Source: Promicromonospora iranensis
Lineage (GTDB): Bacteria; Actinomycetota; Actinomycetes; Actinomycetales; Cellulomonadaceae
DNA length: 64,000 nucleotides
Direction of reading: 5' to 3'
Assembly: GCF_028994775.1 (NCBI RefSeq)
Contig: NZ_JAJQMN010000015.1
Span: forward strand, 40,933 to 104,932
Of the stretch, positions 45,523-54,317 are shown piece by piece; position 1 is the stretch's first letter; each line of letters starts with the position of its first letter. The position numbers and the translations under genes were made by a program. The notes beneath the pieces are model-generated. The model searched no databases. It saw only the letters and a program-made list of their open reading frames with translations, and was not told the origin of the DNA.

Positions 45523-47385
45523 TCAGTCCTCTTCCGATCCGGTCTCGACACGTGGTTCCCGTGCCTGTCGGCGTGCGGCCGCCGACGCCTCGGCGGACAC
45601 GTCCGCCTCTTCTGGCCGTTCCACTGCTCCGGGCACCGCCGCCAGCGCGCGGTCGACCTCGGCCTGCAGGCCGGCGTCGTCCCCGCGGGCGAGCCCCGCG
45701 ACCTCGACCACGGTAGCCCCATCCTGCGCCACGTACGCTCGCGCCCAGACGCGCCGCCGGGGCGTGAAGAGCGAGACGGTGAGCCCGCCGAGCGCGAGCA
45801 GCGAGAACGCCAGCACGAACCCGAGGGAGGGGTCGTGCCGCAGGTCGAGCGCCACGTAACGCGGCAGCTCCTCGCCGAGGGTCAGGGTGCCGAGCCCGTC
45901 CGGCAGGTCCACCGTCTCGCCCGGTCGGGCCAGCACCTTGACCCGCTCGCCGGACTCCTCGACGGCAGGGGTGAGCGACGCGGTGTCGAGCTCGTACACG
46001 TTCTGCGGAGCGCCCTCGTCGAGGCCCAGGTCACCCGTGTACACCTCCAGCACGAGCAGCGGGTCGACGGGCTGCGGGAACGCCGAGCGGGCGGAGCCGT
46101 CGGGTTCGACCTCGGCGGTCGGCAGGAAGTAGCCCACCAGCCCGATCTGGTCGAGCCCCGGTGCCACGTCCGGCACCTTCACCACGCCGCGCGACGTGTA
46201 CATCGTGTCCTGCGGGATGAACGTGACGCGCCCGGAGAAGGCGACCTCGCCCTCGGCGTCCCGCACGGTGATGTCCGGTGCGAAGCCGTTGCCCTGCAGG
46301 TAGATCTTGGCGCCGTCGACGACCAGGGGGTGGTTCACCTTCACGATCTCGGGCCGCTGCTCGCCGGACGGTTCGGTCACCGTCACATGCGCCGTGAAGT
46401 CGCGCGCCTGCGCGAAGGCCACCGTGTCGCTCGCGAACTCCGACACGAACCGGTCGAGGGTCATGGAGAACGGCACCAGCGACTCCGGCCGGAACCAGGC
46501 GCCCTTCTCGAACGTGTCGTAGTCCACGACGGCGTTCGCGAACCCGCGCCCCTCGGTGACGATCGCCTGGCCGCGGTAGTGCAGCAGCTGGCCCGTCGCC
46601 ACCGACACGAGCAGGCCGACCAGCGCCAGGTGGAACACCAGGTTGCCGGTCTCGCGCAGGTAGCCGCGTTCGGCACTCACGGTGGCCGACGGCTGTCCCG
46701 GTGGTCGCTCCGGCCCCGTGCTCGCAGGCTCGCTCCGGCCCGACGCCCCACGCGCACCCCGGGCGGGCTCCTCACCCCGGTCCACGCGGAACGTGGGCAG
46801 CCAGGAGATCTTGCCGCGCAGGCGGGTGGCGATGGCGTCGGCCACCTCCTCGGGCGAGGCGTCGGTGGTCGCGAACGCCTTGGCGGGGAACCGGTTGAAG
46901 CGCGACGGCACGCGCGGTGGGCGGCCGCGCAGAGCGCGGTAGTGCGCCATGGAGCGCGGCAGGATGCAGCCGATCAGCGACACGAACAGCAGGATGTAGA
47001 TCGCGGAGAACCAGACCGACGTGTAGACGTCGAAGAACCCGGCCCTGTCGAGCCACTCCCCCGCCGTCGGGTGATCGGCGAGGTACTCGATCACGGCGGC
47101 CGCGTCCTGATTGCGCTGCGGCAGCACCGACCCCGGCACGGCGGCGACGGCGAGCAGCATGAGCAGCATGAGCGCCACGCGCATCGACGTGAGCTGCCGC
47201 CACATCCAGCGCAGCGTGCCCACCAGGCCCAGCGTGGGCGCGGCGGGGCGGTTCGGCCTCTGCTCCTTGTCGCCGGACGACGGCGCGCGCTGTGCAGACG
47301 CGCCCTGCGCGGGCTCACCCTGCGTGAACTCGTCCGCGATGCCCTCGGGGACGTAGGTGCCGTCCTTGCTCGTACGCCCGGCCAT
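45523..47385 (-). CDS. resB: Cytochrome c biogenesis protein ResB
   Basis: Second half of the system II cytochrome c synthetase, 620 residues. A polar N-terminus is followed by RWMWRQLTSMRVALMLLMLLAVAAVPGS (first helix region) and three further helices. A large extracytoplasmic domain lies between about residues 280 and 520, then the last helix and a polar tail. ATG giving MAGRTSKDGTYV shares one base with the ccdA stop. A longer in-frame start lies inside ccdA and was rejected. Confidence 0.95.
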   Translation of the reverse strand: MAGRTSKDGTYVPEGIADEFTQGEPAQGASAQRAPSSGDKEQRPNRPAAPTLGLVGTLRWMWRQLTSMRVALMLLMLLAVAAVPGSVLPQRNQDAAAVIEYLADHPTAGEWLDRAGFFDVYTSVWFSAIYILLFVSLIGCILPRSMAHYRALRGRPPRVPSRFNRFPAKAFATTDASPEEVADAIATRLRGKISWLPTFRVDRGEEPARGARGASGRSEPASTGPERPPGQPSATVSAERGYLRETGNLVFHLALVGLLVSVATGQLLHYRGQAIVTEGRGFANAVVDYDTFEKGAWFRPESLVPFSMTLDRFVSEFASDTVAFAQARDFTAHVTVTEPSGEQRPEIVKVNHPLVVDGAKIYLQGNGFAPDITVRDAEGEVAFSGRVTFIPQDTMYTSRGVVKVPDVAPGLDQIGLVGYFLPTAEVEPDGSARSAFPQPVDPLLVLEVYTGDLGLDEGAPQNVYELDTASLTPAVEESGERVKVLARPGETVDLPDGLGTLTLGEELPRYVALDLRHDPSLGFVLAFSLLALGGLTVSLFTPRRRVWARAYVAQDGATVVEVAGLARGDDAGLQAEVDRALAAVPGAVERPEEADVSAEASAAARRQAREPRVETGSEED

Positions 47386-48194
47386 CAGATCACCGTCTCG
47401 AATCCGCCGATCCAGAGCTGCATGGCACCGGTGAGCCGCGTCCACAGCCCCGTGACCAGCAGCAGCCCGACCAGAACCAGCATCCCGCCGCCGAGGCGCA
47501 GAGCCGCGAGGCGGTGCCGGCGCAGGAAGTCCATCATCCGCTCGGAGCTCTGCAGCCCGAGCGCCACGAGCAGGAACGGCACGCCGAGCCCGATGCAGTA
47601 GGCGACGCCGAGCAGCGCGCCCCGGCCGGCGGACGCCTCGTCGATCGCGAGCACCTGCACGGCGCCGAGGGTGGGGCCGATGCAGGGGGTCCAGCCCAGG
47701 CCGAACACGACACCGAGCAGCGGTGCGCCCCACAGACCGGCCCGGGGCGTCAGGTGGAACCGCGCCTCACGCTGCAGGAAGGGGAGGGCGCCGAGGAAGC
47801 CGAGGCCGAGCAGGATGACCACCGCGCCGAGCACCCGGGTGATCACGTCCTCCCAGCGCACCAGGTAGGAGCCGAGGCTGCCGAACACGGCACCGAACGA
47901 GACGAACACGGCGGTGAAGCCGAGCACGAACAGGGCGACGCCGCCGACGACGCGGGAGCGGGCAGGCTTGACGCGCGTCGCCACGCCCCCGGCCTCGGCG
48001 GTCGCGTTCATGGAGGCGGCGGCCATGCCGCTCACGTAACCGATGTATCCCGGCACGAGCGGCAGCACGCACGGCGAGGCGAAGGACACGAGGCCCGCCA
48101 GCGCCGCCACGGGCACCGCGAGCAGCAGCGACCCGCTGAACGCGGTGACGGCGAGCCCGTCGCCGACGGCGGTCGCAACGGTGCCGGACAGCAT
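47385..48194 (-). CDS. ccdA: Cytochrome c biogenesis protein CcdA
   Basis: Membrane thiol reductant carrier, 269 residues with about six to seven helices. The paired redox cysteines are in SFASPCVLPLVPGYIGY and LGWTPCIGPTLGAV. It moves electrons from cytoplasmic thioredoxin to ResA so apocytochrome c cysteines stay reduced. ATG overlaps the resA stop by one base and its own stop overlaps resB by one base. Confidence 0.95.
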   Translation of the reverse strand: MLSGTVATAVGDGLAVTAFSGSLLLAVPVAALAGLVSFASPCVLPLVPGYIGYVSGMAAASMNATAEAGGVATRVKPARSRVVGGVALFVLGFTAVFVSFGAVFGSLGSYLVRWEDVITRVLGAVVILLGLGFLGALPFLQREARFHLTPRAGLWGAPLLGVVFGLGWTPCIGPTLGAVQVLAIDEASAGRGALLGVAYCIGLGVPFLLVALGLQSSERMMDFLRRHRLAALRLGGGMLVLVGLLLVTGLWTRLTGAMQLWIGGFETVI

Positions 48195-48793
48195 CAGGCG
48201 GCCTCCGCCAGGACGTCGTCGATCAGCGCCTCGAGCGTCGAGCCCTCGGCCTGACCGATGACCCGCGCGGCCACGTAGCCCTCCTGGTCCAGCACCACGG
48301 TGGTCGGCACCGCCTGCAGCGGCACGACGCCGTTCAGGCCGGCGATCACCACGCCGGTGCGGTCCTCGATGCTCGGGTAGGGCACCTCGAAGGTGCGCTG
48401 GAACGCCTGGGCGGCGCCGGCGTCGTCCTCGGTGTTGATGCCGACGAACCGCACGCCGTCCTTGGCGCCGGCCAGGTCCACGAGGTCGGGAGCCTCGGCG
48501 CGGCACGGGGCGCACGCGGCGTACCAGGTGTTCACGACGACCACGTCACCGGCCCAGTCGGCGGTGTCGACGTCCTCGCCCTCGAAGTCGGTGCCCTCGA
48601 TGGCCACCGGACCCTTGCGCTCACCGACGTCGTACGTCTGCACCGACCCGTCGCCGGAGACGTACCCCTGCCCGACGACGTCGCCGGCCCCCGACTCCTC
48701 AGGTGTGCACCCGGCGAGGGCGGCCACCAGGCCGATGACGATGCCTACTGCCACTACCCACTGCACGACCCTGAAGGTCTTACCCCGCATCAC
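48194..48793 (-). CDS. resA: TlpA/ResA-type thiol-disulfide lipoprotein
   Basis: Extracytoplasmic thioredoxin-fold protein, 199 residues from GTG. The lipobox LAGC holds Cys29. The active site is ACAPCRAE with Cys94 and Cys97. PLQAVPTTVVLD carries the cis-proline. Reduced by CcdA, it reduces the CxxCH cysteines of cytochrome c. The start is GTG 48793 or ATG 48790; both overlap the stop of the phosphatase gene upstream. Confidence 0.93.
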   Translation of the reverse strand: MMRGKTFRVVQWVVAVGIVIGLVAALAGCTPEESGAGDVVGQGYVSGDGSVQTYDVGERKGPVAIEGTDFEGEDVDTADWAGDVVVVNTWYAACAPCRAEAPDLVDLAGAKDGVRFVGINTEDDAGAAQAFQRTFEVPYPSIEDRTGVVIAGLNGVVPLQAVPTTVVLDQEGYVAARVIGQAEGSTLEALIDDVLAEAA

Positions 48794-49434
48794 GCGCCGG
48801 CAACCTTGCTCGCGCCGTCATAGAGCTCCGCGGCGGGCTCCGTGTAGTGGAGGCCGACGAACCGGTCGTCCTCGAAGTGCAGGGACGTCAGGGAGGCGAG
48901 GTTGCACTGGCGGTTGCGGGGGTCGTGCCAGAGCTGGCCGCCCTCGAACGACCGGCGCGTGAGCCACACCGGGAGCTGGTGGCTGACCAGCACGATCTCG
49001 TGGCCCTCGGCCGCCCGGCGTGCGTCCTCGACGGCGCCGCGCATGCGCTCGACCTGCTGCGTGTACGGCTCGCCCCACGAGGGACGGAACGGGTTCCACA
49101 TGTACGGCCAGTTGCGCGGGCTCTTGAGCGCGCCGCCACCGTTGCCGACGGGCAGTCCCTCGAACCGGTTGCCTGCCTCGATGATGCGGTCGTCGGTAGC
49201 GAGCTCCAGCCCGAAGGCCTGCGCCACCGGGGCGGCGGTCTCCTGCGCGCGCTGCAGCGGGGAGGCCACCACCCGGGTCACGTCCCGGCCGGTGCTGGTG
49301 AGGTGGTCAGCGACGATCTTGGCCATCGCCTGGCCACGGTCGGAGAGGCGGTAGCCAGGCAGCCGCCCGTACAGGACACCGTCGGGGTTGTACACCTCGC
49401 CGTGACGCAGCAGGTGAACCGTCGTGGAAACCAT
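48790..49434 (-). CDS. Histidine phosphatase family protein
   Basis: Phosphoglycerate-mutase-like enzyme of 214 residues. The phosphorylated His is in [12 protein letters not shown], with [11 protein letters not shown] (Arg and Glu pocket) and the second His in [10 protein letters not shown]. Substrate unknown. It is the first gene of the cytochrome c maturation operon, overlapping resA. A histidine phosphatase is a frequent neighbour of resA-ccdA-resB-ccsB in actinobacteria, but no role in maturation is established. Confidence 0.92.
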   Translation of the reverse strand: MVSTTVHLLRHGEVYNPDGVLYGRLPGYRLSDRGQAMAKIVADHLTSTGRDVTRVVASPLQRAQETAAPVAQAFGLELATDDRIIEAGNRFEGLPVGNGGGALKSPRNWPYMWNPFRPSWGEPYTQQVERMRGAVEDARRAAEGHEIVLVSHQLPVWLTRRSFEGGQLWHDPRNRQCNLASLTSLHFEDDRFVGLHYTEPAAELYDGASKVAGA

Positions 49435-49513
49435 GGCGCCCAGTCTCGCACCCGAGGCTGGGTGCCCGTGACCTCGGGCGTGTGGATTACGTCATCTCGC
49501 GCCGATCCGGGGA

Positions 49514-49532
49514 CACCGACCTACTGTCGGTG
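49514..49532 (+). promoter_or_regulatory. Small hairpin in the aqpZ upstream region
   Basis: CACCGAC and GTCGGTG pair around CTACT, about 45 nt before the aqpZ start. It may be in the leader RNA or be an operator. The rest of the 143-bp gap to the phosphatase gene shows nothing clear. Confidence 0.3.
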
Positions 49533-49577
49533 AGAGGTCTCGCCGGAAACTTTCGGACTGAGCAAGGGAGCCCCACC

Positions 49578-50327
49578 ATGACGGAGCAAGCATCCCCAGC
49601 CATGTATGCCCGCCTGCTTGCCGAGACACTGGGCACCTTCGTGCTGGTGCTGGGCGGCTGCGGCACCGCGGTCTTCGCCGCGAACTTCCCCGACGCCGAG
49701 ACCAACACCGTCGGTGTGGGTTTCCTCGGTGTCGCTCTGGCGTTCGGGCTCACCGTGGTCGTCGCGGCCTTCGCCCTGGGCCCGATCTCGGGCGGCCACT
49801 TCAACCCCGCGGTCACCCTGGGACTGGCGACAGCAGGCCGGTTCTCGTGGGGTGACGTGGGCGGATACATCGTGGCGCAGCTGGTGGGTGGCGTGCTGGG
49901 CGCCAGCGTGCTGGCGCTCATCGCGCTCGGCGGGCCGAGCGGCTACTTCGACGCCGCACGCGAGTCGGGCTTCGCCGCGAACGGGTTCGGCGAGCACTCG
50001 CCGGACGGGTTCGGCCTGGGGTCCGCGATCCTCGTGGAGACGGTCCTGACCGCCGTGTTCCTCTTCGTCATCCTCGGCGCGACGGCGCGGATCGCCGCCC
50101 CCGGGTTCGCCCCGCTGGCGATCGGCCTCACGCTGACGCTGATCCACCTGGTCTCGATCCCTGTGACCAACACCTCGGTGAACCCGGCCCGTTCCGTGGC
50201 GACGGCGATCTACGCGGGCGGCTGGGCGTGGGGCCAGCTCTGGGTGTTCATCCTGTTCCCGATCCTCGGCGCCGTGCTCGCCGGGCTCGCGTACCGACCG
50301 ATGTTCGGCCGCGTCGCCACCACCTGA
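49578..50327 (+). CDS. aqpZ: Aquaporin Z
   Basis: Water channel of 249 residues with six helices and two half-helix NPA motifs: HFNPAVT (Asn76) and SVNPARS (Asn202). The selectivity filter is of the water-specific type: His190 in [10 protein letters not shown] and Arg205 after the second NPA, as in Escherichia coli AqpZ. ATG at 49578 follows AAGGGAG; the in-frame upstream extension was not used. It is convergent with the MarR gene. Confidence 0.96.
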   Translation: MTEQASPAMYARLLAETLGTFVLVLGGCGTAVFAANFPDAETNTVGVGFLGVALAFGLTVVVAAFALGPISGGHFNPAVTLGLATAGRFSWGDVGGYIVAQLVGGVLGASVLALIALGGPSGYFDAARESGFAANGFGEHSPDGFGLGSAILVETVLTAVFLFVILGATARIAAPGFAPLAIGLTLTLIHLVSIPVTNTSVNPARSVATAIYAGGWAWGQLWVFILFPILGAVLAGLAYRPMFGRVATT

Positions 50328-50335
50328 CCCGGGCG

Positions 50336-50848
50336 TCAGTCGCAGTGGGCCGTCAGACCCTCCTCCGTGCCGCCCGAGAGCTTCGAGGACTCCGCGACCT
50401 TGGCCATGATGCGGCCGAGTGCCGCGAACTCCTCCGGCTCCAGCGCCTCGACCATGATCCGGCGCACCGCCGCGACATGGCCGGGTGCGGCGGCTTCCAG
50501 GGCCGCGCGGCCGGCGTCGGTCATCGTGCAGTTCACTCCGCGCCGGTCACCCTCGGCGGCGCGGCGTTCGACCAGCCCGCGCGACTCCATGCGCGCGACG
50601 GTGTGGGTGAGCCGGCTGCGCGACAGCACCAGGCCGTCGGCGAGCGTGGACATCCGCATCGTGAGCTCCGGCGCCTCCGACAGCTGCACCAGCAGGCTGT
50701 ACTCGCCGAGGGAGAGGTCGAGGGTCCGGTCGTGAACCGCGCCGAGCGCCTCCACGAAGCGCGCGGTGCCCTCCAGATAGTGCCTCCATGAGCCCTGCTG
50801 CTCCTCGGTCAACCAGATGTCCTGCTGCTCGACCGTCTCTACTGCCAT
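50336..50848 (-). CDS. MarR-family transcriptional regulator
   Basis: Winged-helix dimeric repressor, 170 residues. The DNA-binding part is about residues 50-110 (LADGLVLSRSRLTHTVARMESRGLVERR, with wing GDRRGVN). It is divergent from a YceI gene, and a clear 7-7 inverted repeat lies in the gap. Many actinobacterial MarR proteins with this neighbour respond to oxidants or lipophilic compounds; the ligand here is unknown. ATG at 50848 is used; GTG at 50860 is possible. Confidence 0.92.
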   Translation of the reverse strand: MAVETVEQQDIWLTEEQQGSWRHYLEGTARFVEALGAVHDRTLDLSLGEYSLLVQLSEAPELTMRMSTLADGLVLSRSRLTHTVARMESRGLVERRAAEGDRRGVNCTMTDAGRAALEAAAPGHVAAVRRIMVEALEPEEFAALGRIMAKVAESSKLSGGTEEGLTAHCD

Positions 50849-50927
50849 GCTGCCCACCACCTTCGTGCCTGCTCCGACACCTCTGGGAATACGTTACGGG
50901 ACCCGCTATGTTGGACCTGACCGTGAC

Positions 50928-50945
50928 TAGTTGATCTCTCAACTA
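50928..50945. promoter_or_regulatory. MarR-type operator between marR and yceI genes
   Basis: TAGTTGA-TCTC-TCAACTA is a perfect inverted repeat with 7-bp arms. AGTTGA/TCAACT half sites are typical of MarR-family operators. It lies 39 bp before the YceI start and can control both divergent genes. Confidence 0.75.
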
Positions 50946-50983
50946 TCCGCCCTGAACGCCGTATCGACAAGGAGTCCTCTCTC

Positions 50984-51535
50984 ATGGCCACCCCGCTCCC
51001 CGCCGGACTCACCACCGGCACCTACGACATCGACCCCTCGCACACCACCGCCGCCTTCTCGGTCCGTCACGCGGGCATCGCGAAGGTGCGCGGCACGATC
51101 GCCGTCGCCTCCGGCACCATCACGGTCGGCGATGACCTCGAGTCGTCGAGCGTCACGGCCGAGCTGGACGCGCAGTCGGTCAACACCGGCGACGCCGGTC
51201 GCGACGGCCACCTGAAGAGCGCCGACTTCTGGCACGCCGACGAGAACCCGGCCTGGACCTTCTCGTCCACGGCGATCCGCCCCGACGGTGACGCCTACAT
51301 CATCTCGGGCGACCTGACCATCAACGGCGTCACCAAGGGTGTCGAGCTGGAGACCGAGTTCGCCGGCACCGCCAAGGACCCGTTCGGCAACGACCGCGCC
51401 GGTTTCGAGGCCTCGCTCGAGATCAACCGCAAGGAGTTCGGCCTGACCTGGAACGCCTCGCTGGAGACCGGCGGCTTCCTGGTGGGCGAGAAGGTCAAGA
51501 TCACCCTCGACGTCAGCGCGATCGCCAAGGGCTGA
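50984..51535 (+). CDS. YceI family protein
   Basis: Lipocalin-like beta-barrel of 183 residues that binds polyisoprenoid or similar lipids. Typical sequence: GTYDIDPSHTTAAFSVRHAGIAKVRG at the start, DGHLKSADFWHADENPAWTF in the middle, and a final strand KVKITLDVSAIAKG. It lacks a signal peptide, so it is likely cytoplasmic. ATG follows AAGGAG. In a quinone-rich neighbourhood an isoprenoid-binding role is attractive but unproven. Confidence 0.93.
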   Translation: MATPLPAGLTTGTYDIDPSHTTAAFSVRHAGIAKVRGTIAVASGTITVGDDLESSSVTAELDAQSVNTGDAGRDGHLKSADFWHADENPAWTFSSTAIRPDGDAYIISGDLTINGVTKGVELETEFAGTAKDPFGNDRAGFEASLEINRKEFGLTWNASLETGGFLVGEKVKITLDVSAIAKG

Positions 51536-51550
51536 CCCTGGCTGACGTTC

Positions 51551-51611
51551 GTTCAGCAGGCTCCAGGAGACCACCCACGTGGGGCTTCCAGCACCCTGGA
51601 GCCTGCTGAAC
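51551..51611. terminator. 17-bp perfect hairpin between convergent yceI and rex
   Basis: GTTCAGCAGGCTCCAGG (51551-51567) and its exact reverse complement (51595-51611) enclose a 27-base interior that contains the palindrome CCCACGTGGG. It is followed by two copies of CTCAGCAGACCT. No U tract. Confidence 0.7.
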
Positions 51612-51646
51612 CTGTCTCAGCAGACCTGCGCAGGCCTCAGCAGACC

Positions 51647-52294
51647 TCAGAGCGCCGCGGCTCGCGTCGCCGCGTGGAAAGCCAGGATCTGCAGCTCGCC
51701 GCCGACGTCGACCGAGCGGACCACGACGTCGTCGGGCACCTGGAGCGCGACGGGCGCAAAGCTGAGGATCTCGCGCACCCCGGTGGCCACCACGGCGTCG
51801 GCGACGTCCTGGGCCACGTGACCGGGCAGCGCGAGCACCACCATCGAGACCCGCTCCCGCTGGATCACCTCCGCAACGCCGCGCACGTGCTCCACGGTCA
51901 CGCCGGCCACACGGGTACCCACGACGTCGGGCGAGGCGTCGAGCAGGGCGACCACCTGGAAGCCGCGCGTCGCGTACCCGGAGTAGTTCGCCAGGGCGTG
52001 CCCGAGGTTGCCGATGCCGACGATCGCGAGCCGGTGCTCCGTCTCGAGGCCCAGGGCGACGGTGATGTACGAGGCGAGCGACTCGACGTCGTACCCCACG
52101 CCGCGCGTGCCGAACGAACCCAGGTACGACAGATCCTTGCGCAGCTGCGCCGAGCTCACGCCCGACCGTTCGGCGAGCTCCGTCGAGGAGGTCAGCGCGA
52201 CTCCCTCGGCCGCTAGGTCCCGCAGGGCGCGCAGGTAGTACGGCAACCTCCCTACGGTTGCTGCCGGAACTGTCCCGTCACTGAGTTCGACCAC
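51647..52294 (-). CDS. rex: Redox-sensing transcriptional repressor Rex
   Basis: NADH/NAD+ sensor repressor, 215 residues. The winged-helix N-terminus shows VPAATVGRLPYYLRAL and SSAQLRKDLSYLGSFGTRGVGYDV. The Rossmann domain begins with LAIVGIGNLGHALANY, and the C-terminal swap helix is present. GTG at 52294 follows GGGGAGGGGAGC. A start at 52339 would add 15 residues of no similarity. High NADH releases Rex from DNA, so its targets are switched on. The best site in this window precedes the nuo operon. The usual downstream hemA is absent here. Confidence 0.95.
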   Translation of the reverse strand: MVELSDGTVPAATVGRLPYYLRALRDLAAEGVALTSSTELAERSGVSSAQLRKDLSYLGSFGTRGVGYDVESLASYITVALGLETEHRLAIVGIGNLGHALANYSGYATRGFQVVALLDASPDVVGTRVAGVTVEHVRGVAEVIQRERVSMVVLALPGHVAQDVADAVVATGVREILSFAPVALQVPDDVVVRSVDVGGELQILAFHAATRAAAL

Positions 52295-52354
52295 GTGCTG
52301 CTCCCCTCCCCGCGACCACTGTGTCGCGGGCGTACGCACACACTGCCGGGATGA

Positions 52355-52603
52355 TCATGCCAGGAGGCGGGCCAGGCGCGCACCGTCCACGCGCCAGAAT
52401 CCTTGCTGGACCCCGTCCACCTCGAGCACGGGGACGTACTCCCCGTACTTCTCCCGCAGTGCGGGCGCGCTGTCGATGTCGACCTCGCGCCATCCGGCTC
52501 CCGCACCAGCACACACCTGGACGACGACGGCGCGTGCGTCCTCGCACAGATGACACGCCGCGCGCGTGTACAGGACCACCCGGGCTTCGGCAGGACTTGT
52601 CAC
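52355..52603 (-). CDS. Glutaredoxin family protein (DUF836 type)
   Basis: Small thioredoxin-fold protein, 82 residues. The redox motif CHLC is in YTRAACHLCEDA near residues 17-20, and the cis-proline is in EYVPVLEVDG. It precedes rex with 60 bp between them, an arrangement frequent in actinobacteria. It is probably a cytoplasmic thiol-disulfide protein; its partner is unknown. GTG start with TAACCT six bases upstream, so probably leaderless. Confidence 0.88.
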   Translation of the reverse strand: MTSPAEARVVLYTRAACHLCEDARAVVVQVCAGAGAGWREVDIDSAPALREKYGEYVPVLEVDGVQQGFWRVDGARLARLLA

Positions 52604-52609
52604 GACCCG

Positions 52610-52615
52610 AGGTTA
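52610..52615 (-). promoter_or_regulatory. -10 element, leaderless-type (glutaredoxin-rex)
   Basis: TAACCT on the minus strand, six bases, then GTG at 52603. It lies close to the stop of the upstream membrane protein gene (52618). Confidence 0.55.
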
Positions 52616-52617
52616 CG

Positions 52618-53289
52618 TCACGTGCGGGCTGCCGAACGGCCGGTGTCCGGAAGCCGTCCGTCCGCCCAGCGCACTCCCCAGGCCAGGACGAGGAAGACGA
52701 CGGCGACGAGGGTCGCGTTCAGCAGCGCGCCGCCGAGGCCGAGCACGTTCACGTCGAGGAACGGATACGGGTACCAGCCGGTGGCCGCGCCCCGGAGGAA
52801 GGTGTAGACCAGCCACGCGATCGGGTAGACGACCGACCACCACACGGTTCGCGCCGACACGCGAGGCCGCGGTCCGACCCACAGCCAGACGACGACGGCG
52901 AGGAGCGGCGCCAGGTCGTGCAGCATCGCGTTCGCCACGGCGCCCGACGGCGTCAGCGTCGTGAGACCGCGCAGCACCGTGTTGTAGACGATCCCGGTGA
53001 CCGCGATGCACAGCAGCGCGTCCAGCCGCAGGACGCGGAAGACCGGGCCGTCGCGGCGCGGGTCGGCCGCGAGCGCGAGCGAGACCCCGCCGATCAGCAG
53101 GTTCGACTCGATGGTGAAGTAGCTGAAGAGCCGGACGATGCGCTCGGCGTGCGTCGGCGCGATGCCGGGGCCGCTGACGAGAGCGGTGACGAGCTCGATG
53201 GCGACGCCCCCGAGTGCCAGCACGGCCACCAGCAGGTGGAGGAATCGTGCGAGGGTGGCCCGCTCGCGCATGCTGTTCTCTTGCGTCAC
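52618..53289 (-). CDS. Pr6Pr family membrane protein
   Basis: Six-helix membrane protein of 223 residues. Recognisable family segments are RLFSYFTIESNLLIGG, GIVYNTVLRG and WLVYTFLRGAATGWYPYPFLDVN. The family resembles eukaryotic FAR-17a/AIG1 lipid hydrolases, but a bacterial function has not been shown. GTG at 53289 is used (TAGAAC six bases upstream is a weak -10); ATG at 53271 with AAGAG is the alternative. Confidence 0.87.
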   Translation of the reverse strand: MTQENSMRERATLARFLHLLVAVLALGGVAIELVTALVSGPGIAPTHAERIVRLFSYFTIESNLLIGGVSLALAADPRRDGPVFRVLRLDALLCIAVTGIVYNTVLRGLTTLTPSGAVANAMLHDLAPLLAVVVWLWVGPRPRVSARTVWWSVVYPIAWLVYTFLRGAATGWYPYPFLDVNVLGLGGALLNATLVAVVFLVLAWGVRWADGRLPDTGRSAART

Positions 53290-53353
53290 GCCCTGGTTCT
53301 ACCACCGGCCGACCCCGGGTGCCTGGTGTGACTTGCACGACGTGGCACGCGGA

Positions 53354-53359
53354 TAGAGT
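53354..53359 (+). promoter_or_regulatory. -10 element, leaderless-type (HAD gene)
   Basis: TAGAGT followed by seven bases and ATG at 53367. Confidence 0.55.
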
Positions 53360-53366
53360 GACCTCC

Positions 53367-54161
53367 ATGCCGTCGACGCACCCCTCGTCCGCCACCGCGG
53401 CGTTCTTCGACGTCGACAACACGATCATCCGCGGTGCGAGCGCCTTTCACCTGGCCAAGTCCGCGTACCAGCGCAAGTTCTTCGGCACGCGGGACATCCT
53501 GAGGTTCGCCCTGATCCAGGCGCGCTACCTGGTGTGGGGCGAGAACCGGGAGCAGATCGACGAGGTGCGCAACCGCGCCCTGTCGCTCATCGCCGGCCGC
53601 ACCGTCGCGGAGGTCGCCACACTCGGCGAGGAGGTGTGGGACGCCGTGCTGTCCCTGCGGATCTATCCGGGCACGCGCCGCCTGCTCGACGAGCACATCG
53701 CGGCGGGCCACCAGGTCTGGCTCATCACTGCCACGCCGGTGGAGATCGCGCAGCTCATCGCGCGCCGCCTGGGTGCCACGGGAGCGCTCGGCACCATCGC
53801 GGAGCACAAGGACGGCTTCTACACGGGCCGGCTCAACGGCGACCTGATGCACGGCCAGGCCAAGGCGGACGCCATCGTCGAGCTCGCGGAGATCAACGAC
53901 ATCGACCTCGACGAGAGCTACGCGTACGGGGACTCGCTGAACGACCTGCCGATGATGCGGGCGGTGGGGCACCCCTGCCCGATCAACCCCGACCTGCGGC
54001 TGCGCCGGCACGCGCAGGAGGTGGGCTGGCCCATCCGCGAGTTCCGCGGGCGGTCGCAGCGTGCGGCGGGCCGTAGTGTGCGGACGGCCTCGTGGGCCGG
54101 CGCCGCGTGGGTGCTGGGCCTGGTGCTGCGGGCGGCGCGCCGTCGGCTGCAGGGCCGCTAG
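53367..54161 (+). CDS. HAD-IB family hydrolase
   Basis: Phosphatase of the SerB-like HAD-IB group, 264 residues. Motif I is FFDVDNTIIRG (nucleophile Asp), motif II is LITATPVEIAQ, and motif III/IV is AYGDSLNDLPMM. The helical cap lies between about residues 20 and 95. A basic tail with a hydrophobic stretch (WVLGLVLRAARRR) may touch the membrane. The substrate is probably a phospholipid or phosphoserine-like ester and cannot be fixed. Probably leaderless. Confidence 0.9.
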   Translation: MPSTHPSSATAAFFDVDNTIIRGASAFHLAKSAYQRKFFGTRDILRFALIQARYLVWGENREQIDEVRNRALSLIAGRTVAEVATLGEEVWDAVLSLRIYPGTRRLLDEHIAAGHQVWLITATPVEIAQLIARRLGATGALGTIAEHKDGFYTGRLNGDLMHGQAKADAIVELAEINDIDLDESYAYGDSLNDLPMMRAVGHPCPINPDLRLRRHAQEVGWPIREFRGRSQRAAGRSVRTASWAGAAWVLGLVLRAARRRLQGR

Positions 54162-54219
54162 CCCGGCCGCTTCGGGCCAGGGCTGCCCCGGCTGCCCCGT
54201 CCGGAGCCGGCCCCATCTT

Positions 54220-54281
54220 CTTCGAGGTCAAAGTTTCTTTGTTCTGAATCGATTCATAGAGGAGAAAGTTAGACCTCGAAG
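54220..54281. terminator. AT-rich 62-bp quasi-palindrome
   Basis: Outer arms CTTCGAGGTC and GACCTCGAAG are perfect complements, and the interior is also largely self-complementary down to GAATCGATTC at the centre. It is notably A/T-rich for this genome. It lies in the 211-bp gap between the convergent HAD gene and bS22. Confidence 0.6.
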
Positions 54282-54317
54282 GAGAGGGGGCGGCCGGATC
54301 CACCCCGGGCACGAAGA

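Noticed and set aside
52295..52354. Rex autoregulatory site upstream of rex (GTGTCGCGGGCGTACGCACAC)
   Set aside because: Only GTGT/ACAC ends match; the TTGTGAA half site is absent and spacing is wrong.
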